Part shown: positions 7,170 to 9,650 of the stretch, piece after piece | Layout of the letters: each line of letters opens with the position of its first letter | Numbering within the stretch: position 1 is the first letter of the stretch | NCBI GenBank assembly: GCA_964513215.1 | Contig: CAZELU010000063.1 | Coordinates: forward strand, 1-9,650 | Source of the DNA: Casp-actino8 sp964513215 | GTDB lineage: Bacteria; Actinomycetota; Acidimicrobiia; Acidimicrobiales; Ilumatobacteraceae | Length of the DNA stretch: 9,650 nucleotides | Reading direction: 5' to 3' | The notes under the pieces: generated by a model | Seen by the model: the letters and a program-made list of their open reading frames with translations, nothing else | Database searches by the model: none | What the model was told of the DNA's origin: nothing | Made by a program: the position numbers and the translations under genes

Positions 7170-8909
7170 TTACCCCCAAAAGTACCAACCTACACCATCC
7201 CACGTAAACTCTGCCTGTATACTCGCGCTACTATTACCTAGCGTCAATACAGTAATGTTAGTATTGGGATCCTTAACTACAATATTAAACGCAGGTGCCA
7301 GGTTCAGTATACGGAAGCGTGTGCCCGCCGTAGGATTGGGGGGTAGGAATACGTCTCTGTTCATGCCGTTAGGATCTAGGTGCTGTGTGCCAGCGCTAGA
7401 TAGTGTGAGACTCAATACACCAGTGAGGGGCTGTCTATTGAGTGATACCTGATTACTGGGATTAGCCGCGTTCCATCTACTGGTAGTAGCATTCCATGTC
7501 AGCACCTGACCCTGTGTGGGGCTGGTGATGACTACATCAGATAGGCCCGCTAGAGTACCGCCGCTCCCACCACCAGCTGCGCCCCATCGCAGGCCAGTGG
7601 TTGTAGTACTATCAGCCAATAGTGCCTGACCATCATTACCTACAGGGAGCCGAATTAGTGCTGTAGCCCCTTGTACAGCTATATCACCCTTAGATATTGT
7701 GGGTATTAGTGAGCTATTGGCCCAATTAGTACCATTCCATACTAGGCTCTGTCCTGATGTAGGCGATGGTGCGGCTACATCGGATAACGCATTGAGAGTA
7801 GTGGCAGCTATGAGAGTATTGAACTCAGTAGCTACACGCCCAGGAGTATAATAGAGATTAGTTGTACCCTCAGTTATATCATCAGTATCAGTGGGGGCCT
7901 GTACACTAGAGCGCACCCATTTATTACTAGTGTTATCCCAGACTATAGTGTCTCCATCTTCTAGATCAATGCTACTTATGCTCACGTCTGATAGTCCAAT
8001 CAGAGAGAGGGATTGATTGACCCAATCAGTGCCATTATATCGTAGTACCTGCCCCGCGCTGGGAGTTGTTATGTCTAGTGGTAAGAGAGGAACAGATGCG
8101 ACGGCTTCCCATTCACTGCCCGTCCAGGTTAACACATCATTATCATTGGGATCTGGCGTATTAACATCAATAATGTTATTAAGCGATAGAGGGGCCTGCC
8201 ACCGTAGCCCCGTCGTCGTTGCAGAGTCAGCCACTAAGAAGGTGCCATTAGCCCCTATGGGCAGACGGGCATCAGTAGTACTATATGTATGTAGATCGCC
8301 CTTAGTAGTAAGAGGGCTAGTGAAAGTAGAACCACCACCAGTATCTGGTGTGGTAGGAACCCAGTTACTAGTTGCGCTATTCCACGCTAGGTACTGCCCA
8401 TTAGTAGCTGCTGTATTGCTGACATCCAGTAGATCAGATAATTCCGCCAGCCCGATACGCGCATCTACTCGAGCGCTTGTATGATAGAGGTTAGCCCCCT
8501 CAGGTAGATCAGTAGTATTGGCTGGACCCGCCCCTCCTGACACCAGAGTAGTAGGTATCCAGTTACCACTCTGATATGCTAGAACCTGACCATTAGTTAC
8601 ACCTGCAGTATTAACATCATTGAGGTCATTGAGCAGGGCCCTATCTAACCGTAGCCACTCAGTACCATTAGAATAATAGGCACCCCCCGCGCCATTGACT
8701 GCAGCAAACATACCTCGGTAGGTATTAGCTGGTGGTAGCCCACCTATATTAGCTATATTGGTGCTCCACCTAATAGTGCCTGTAGTGTGGATATTATTAT
8801 CACCATCTACTAGATTATTGAGCGCAGTCTGTGTGTTATTTACATCATTTAAATTATTGAGCGCCAGTAAATCACCCCCACCAGATGCTGTAGCATTAAC
8901 CCAGTTAGT
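7170..8909 (-). CDS. Phage tail fibre body, probably the frameshifted continuation of the 113-residue ORF
   Basis: The frame is open for 579 codons from just after an in-frame TAA (8912-8910). The first ATG is at 8711, giving 513 residues, but the 66 codons before it read as fibre sequence (ALNNLNDVNNTQTALNNLV, GGLPPANTYRG). They lead without a break into GMFAAVNGAGGAYYSNGTEW, a motif usually preceded by exactly such a LPxAxTYRG stretch in cyanophage and marine phage fibres. GAGG before the 8711 ATG is only two bases away, too close to be a good ribosome site. From the ATG: GQVLxW repeats near 41, 104, 192, 220, 320 and 401; LPEG/YHTSARV near 69; two TKGD..RLPxG..ATTTGLRW units (136-171, 341-376); and a C-terminal cap at about 420-513 (VFLPPNPTAGTRFRILN ... 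FTWDGVGWYFWG). It is a receptor-binding or structural tail fibre. It either starts at 8711 as a separate protein, or is joined to the upstream ORF by a +1 shift, or is broken. Confidence 0.82.
   Translation of the reverse strand, partial: TNWVNATASGGGDLLALNNLNDVNNTQTALNNLVDGDNNIHTTGTIRWSTNIANIGGLPPANTYRGMFAAVNGAGGAYYSNGTEWLRLDRALLNDLNDVNTAGVTNGQVLAYQSGNWIPTTLVSGGAGPANTTDLPEGANLYHTSARVDARIGLAELSDLLDVSNTAATNGQYLAWNSATSNWVPTTPDTGGGSTFTSPLTTKGDLHTYSTTDARLPIGANGTFLVADSATTTGLRWQAPLSLNNIIDVNTPDPNDNDVLTWTGSEWEAVASVPLLPLDITTPSAGQVLRYNGTDWVNQSLSLIGLSDVSISSIDLEDGDTIVWDNTSNKWVRSSVQAPTDTDDITEGTTNLYYTPGRVATEFNTLIAATTLNALSDVAAPSPTSGQSLVWNGTNWANSSLIPTISKGDIAVQGATALIRLPVGNDGQALLADSTTTTGLRWGAAGGGSGGTLAGLSDVVITSPTQGQVLTWNATTSRWNAANPSNQVSLNRQPLTGVLSLTLSSAGTQHLDPNGMNRDVFLPPNPTAGTRFRILNLAPAFNIVVKDPNTNITVLTLGNSSASIQAEFTWDGVGWYFWG
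7173..7177 (-). promoter_or_regulatory. Possible Shine-Dalgarno (GGGGG) for the long fibre
   Basis: Five G residues on the minus strand lie six bases before the ATG at 7166, overlapping the last Trp-Gly codons of the upstream fibre. Pairing to a CCUCC anti-Shine-Dalgarno would need one G-U pair, so it is weak. Coupling to the upstream stop, 3 bases away, is an equally good explanation of initiation. Confidence 0.35.
7500..8640 (-). repeat. Fibre repeats (GQVLxW and TTKGDL..ARLPVG units) in the first fibre
   Basis: At least six GQVLxW..W units and two TKGDxxxxxxxARLPxGxxGxxLxADSxTTTGLRW units are encoded here. They are recognisable at protein level and share the families of the 974-residue fibre, so the two genes are modular paralogues. 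Confidence 0.65.
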
Positions 8910-8912
8910 TTA
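8905..8912 (-). other. Frame junction between two fibre ORFs (single-base break)
   Basis: On the minus strand the bases read CAT ATA AAC TAA CTG for the first frame, which stops with TAA at 8907-8905. The +1 frame has its own TAA at 8912-8910 and is open from the next codon, ACT AAC TGG GTT. The two frames therefore exchange within a few bases. Removing one A from the AAA run at 8911-8909 would give a continuous ..WVRTHITNWVNATASGGG. No classic slippery heptamer is visible. The cause may be an assembly error, a natural mutation or recoding. Confidence 0.7.
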
Positions 8913-9246
8913 TATGCGTGCGTACCCAGGCAGTAGTGGCTAACCGCGTGTTATTGTCGCCACTAGGAGGTGTGGGCGCAGTGGGGGCCCCGGTTAGTGC
9001 TGCATTATTGATGGGGGCTCGCGTTGCCAGGCCAGGTACAGTAGGCGATTGAGCTGTACCTCCTAGATCGCCGGTTAGCCTGATAGTGCCTAGTACGCTG
9101 GCTGTAGCGGGTCCAGGTAATAGGGTACTTAGATTAATGCGGTATGGTAGTACCGTTCCATTACGAATTAGTACTATTACCATTGAGTCCCCAGTTATTA
9201 TGCTGGGGAGTAATGGTAATGCTAGTGCATTATCTTGAATAGACAT
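8905..9246 (-). CDS. N-terminal part of a tail fibre (first gene of the cassette)
   Basis: This is a 113-residue product starting at the ATG at 9246. Residues 1-42 (MSIQDNALALPLLPSI, then DSMVIVLIRNG, then YRINLSTLL) match the short head region that opens many modular phage fibres: a Leu-Pro rich start, then a two-strand unit and an L..LL helix. Residues 52-70 (LGTIRLTGDLGGTAQSPTV) and 82-107 (AALTGAPTAPTPPSGDNNTR, then LATTAWV) are the common GTxxLxGDLGGTAxxPxV and PTAPTPxxGDNxTRxATTAxV fibre motifs. In other phages the second of these is internal and is followed by more fibre, so ending six residues later looks truncated. It is probably the first 16 percent of a roughly 690-residue fibre. 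No Shine-Dalgarno is seen before 9246; upstream is the divergent intergenic region. It would attach the fibre to the tail. Confidence 0.78.
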   Translation of the reverse strand: MSIQDNALALPLLPSIITGDSMVIVLIRNGTVLPYRINLSTLLPGPATASVLGTIRLTGDLGGTAQSPTVPGLATRAPINNAALTGAPTAPTPPSGDNNTRLATTAWVRTHIN

Positions 9247-9259
9247 ATAATTTGCGTTG

Positions 9260-9331
9260 TAGTGTAAGGATTAAATGTTGAGAGTCATATTAGACGCCTC
9301 TGGTCTTTAACTTGTGGGATGACCTACACTA
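9260..9331. repeat. Imperfect inverted repeat in the divergent intergenic region
   Basis: TAGTGTAAGG (9260-9269) and CCTACACTA (9323-9331) are inverted copies differing by one inserted A, separated by 53 bases. They could be paired operator half-sites or the arms of a long-loop hairpin. The right arm overlaps both candidate -10 boxes. Chance occurrence in AT-rich DNA is possible. Confidence 0.4.
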
Positions 9332-9368
9332 TATATTATTAGGGTAGCCCATATTTAACCATAACCCT

Positions 9369-9373
9369 GGGAG
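9369..9373 (+). promoter_or_regulatory. Shine-Dalgarno GGGAG before the plus-strand gene
   Basis: GGGAG sits six bases upstream of the ATG at 9380, a good distance. It supports that ATG rather than the second ATG three codons later (9389). Confidence 0.6.
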
Positions 9374-9379
9374 CACAGA

Positions 9380-9650
9380 ATGACAACAATGCTTAGAAGA
9401 GTACAACAATTTTTAGACTCTGGCGATAATGATAACGCTAGAGAAGAAATTGATAGAGCTTTCAGCAATCTGAGAAGGGTGGATAGTCATGTTAGAGAGT
9501 TTGCCGCTCTGTTGGCACTGGGAGCGATCGAAGCTTCAGAAATCGGCTTAGGGGTATTGGGACGTAAGCTTCTACAGAATGACAGCGAGATTAACAATGA
9601 GGTTGTTTGGTTATTTATTGCGTCAATTTTATCTCGCAATAGTATTCCCC
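9380..9650 (+). CDS. Hypothetical helical protein, 5' part only, runs off window
   Basis: The frame is open from the ATG at 9380 to the right edge (90 codons, no stop). It begins MTTMLRRVQQFLDSGDNDNA and continues as Leu/Ala-rich amphipathic helices: REEIDRAFSNLRRVDSHV, REFAALLALGAIEASE, GLGVLGRKLLQNDSE and NNEVVWLFIASILSR. The alternating helices with short turns suggest an alpha-solenoid (HEAT- or TPR-like) or another all-helical fold; I do not recognise the family. It is divergent from the tail cassette. Its codon use differs: all seven isoleucines are ATT or ATC and only one of about a dozen leucines is CTA, whereas the cassette prefers ATA and CTA. It is therefore under different selection or of different origin, for example another phage module or host DNA beside a prophage. 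Confidence 0.7.
   Translation, partial: MTTMLRRVQQFLDSGDNDNAREEIDRAFSNLRRVDSHVREFAALLALGAIEASEIGLGVLGRKLLQNDSEINNEVVWLFIASILSRNSIP

Larger units (their letters stand above)
9247..9379. promoter_or_regulatory. Divergent intergenic region, likely promoters for both directions
   Basis: These 133 AT-rich bases separate the minus-strand tail cassette from the plus-strand gene. No ORF of note is present. For the plus gene, TTGTGG (9312-9317), a 16-base spacer and TATTAT (9334-9339) is a weak sigma70-like candidate. For the minus cassette, TTAAAT (9358-9353), 17 bases and TATATA (9335-9330) is another weak one. No T4-type late promoter TATAAATA is present. The divergent layout makes regulation here likely, but the individual boxes are poor matches. 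Confidence 0.4.

Noticed and set aside
8017..8484. Plus-strand ORF of 155 codons
   Set aside because: It is antisense to the fibre body, which has clear fibre motifs over the same bases.
4242..8909. Diversity-generating retroelement target
   Set aside because: No template-like near-identical repeat or reverse transcriptase is present in the window, and the fibre C-termini do not look like C-type lectin variable regions.
8905..8912. Classic programmed frameshift signal at the fibre junction
   Set aside because: No slippery heptamer, proline-type +1 site or obvious downstream stem was seen; tRNA re-pairing from AAC to ACT would be poor. Recoding stays possible but is not supported by a known signal.
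1..9246. Stop-codon reassignment in the phage
   Set aside because: All large frames are open under the standard code and end at TAA; TAG-rich plus-strand text is only the complement of abundant CTA codons.
9520..9532. GCGATCG as a HIP1 cyanobacterial marker
   Set aside because: It lacks the final C of GCGATCGC and occurs once, so it is no evidence for a cyanobacterial host.

Overview
The window is a stretch of tailed-phage (or prophage) late genes. Nearly all of it, positions 1 to 9246, is one tightly packed minus-strand cassette for host recognition and baseplate proteins. The repeat families in it (GQVLxW..W.P, LPEGSTNxYYTxxRV, TTKGDL..ARLPVG..ATGLRW, VNGxxGxVxLTT, GMFAxVxGxGxxYY) are the usual building blocks of tail fibres from marine, freshwater and cyanobacterial phages. 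A baseplate-like protein with an IGRxxxW motif points to a contractile-tailed (myovirus-type) particle. The host cannot be settled from this sequence; an aquatic bacterium, possibly a cyanobacterium, is a guess.

In transcription order (right to left) the cassette holds: a 113-residue fibre N-terminus (9246-8905); a 579-codon repeat-rich fibre body in the +1 frame (8909-7170), which looks like the continuation of the same protein across a one-base frame break; a second 974-residue repeat fibre (7166-4242) with an embedded discoidin (F5/8 type C) domain; a 338-residue flavin oxidoreductase related to N-hydroxylating monooxygenases (4249-3233); a 185-residue protein resembling a baseplate wedge component (3233-2676); and a very large DUF4815-like tail/baseplate protein that leaves the window at position 1 (2672-<1). 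Genes abut or overlap by a few bases and every complete one ends in TAA, so they are probably one polycistronic message.

Positions 9247-9379 are a short non-coding divergent region with an imperfect inverted repeat. To its right a plus-strand gene starts at 9380 and runs off the window. Its codon use differs sharply from the cassette: no ATA isoleucine and few CTA leucines, while the cassette favours ATA, CTA, GTA and AGT and is rich in the tetranucleotide CTAG.

The fibre proteins, the IGRxxxW protein and the DUF4815-like protein plausibly form the adhesive tail end. The most unexpected member is the flavoenzyme, placed with translational coupling between a carbohydrate-binding fibre and the baseplate genes. 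No tRNA, rRNA, CRISPR array, insertion sequence or convincing rho-independent terminator was seen.
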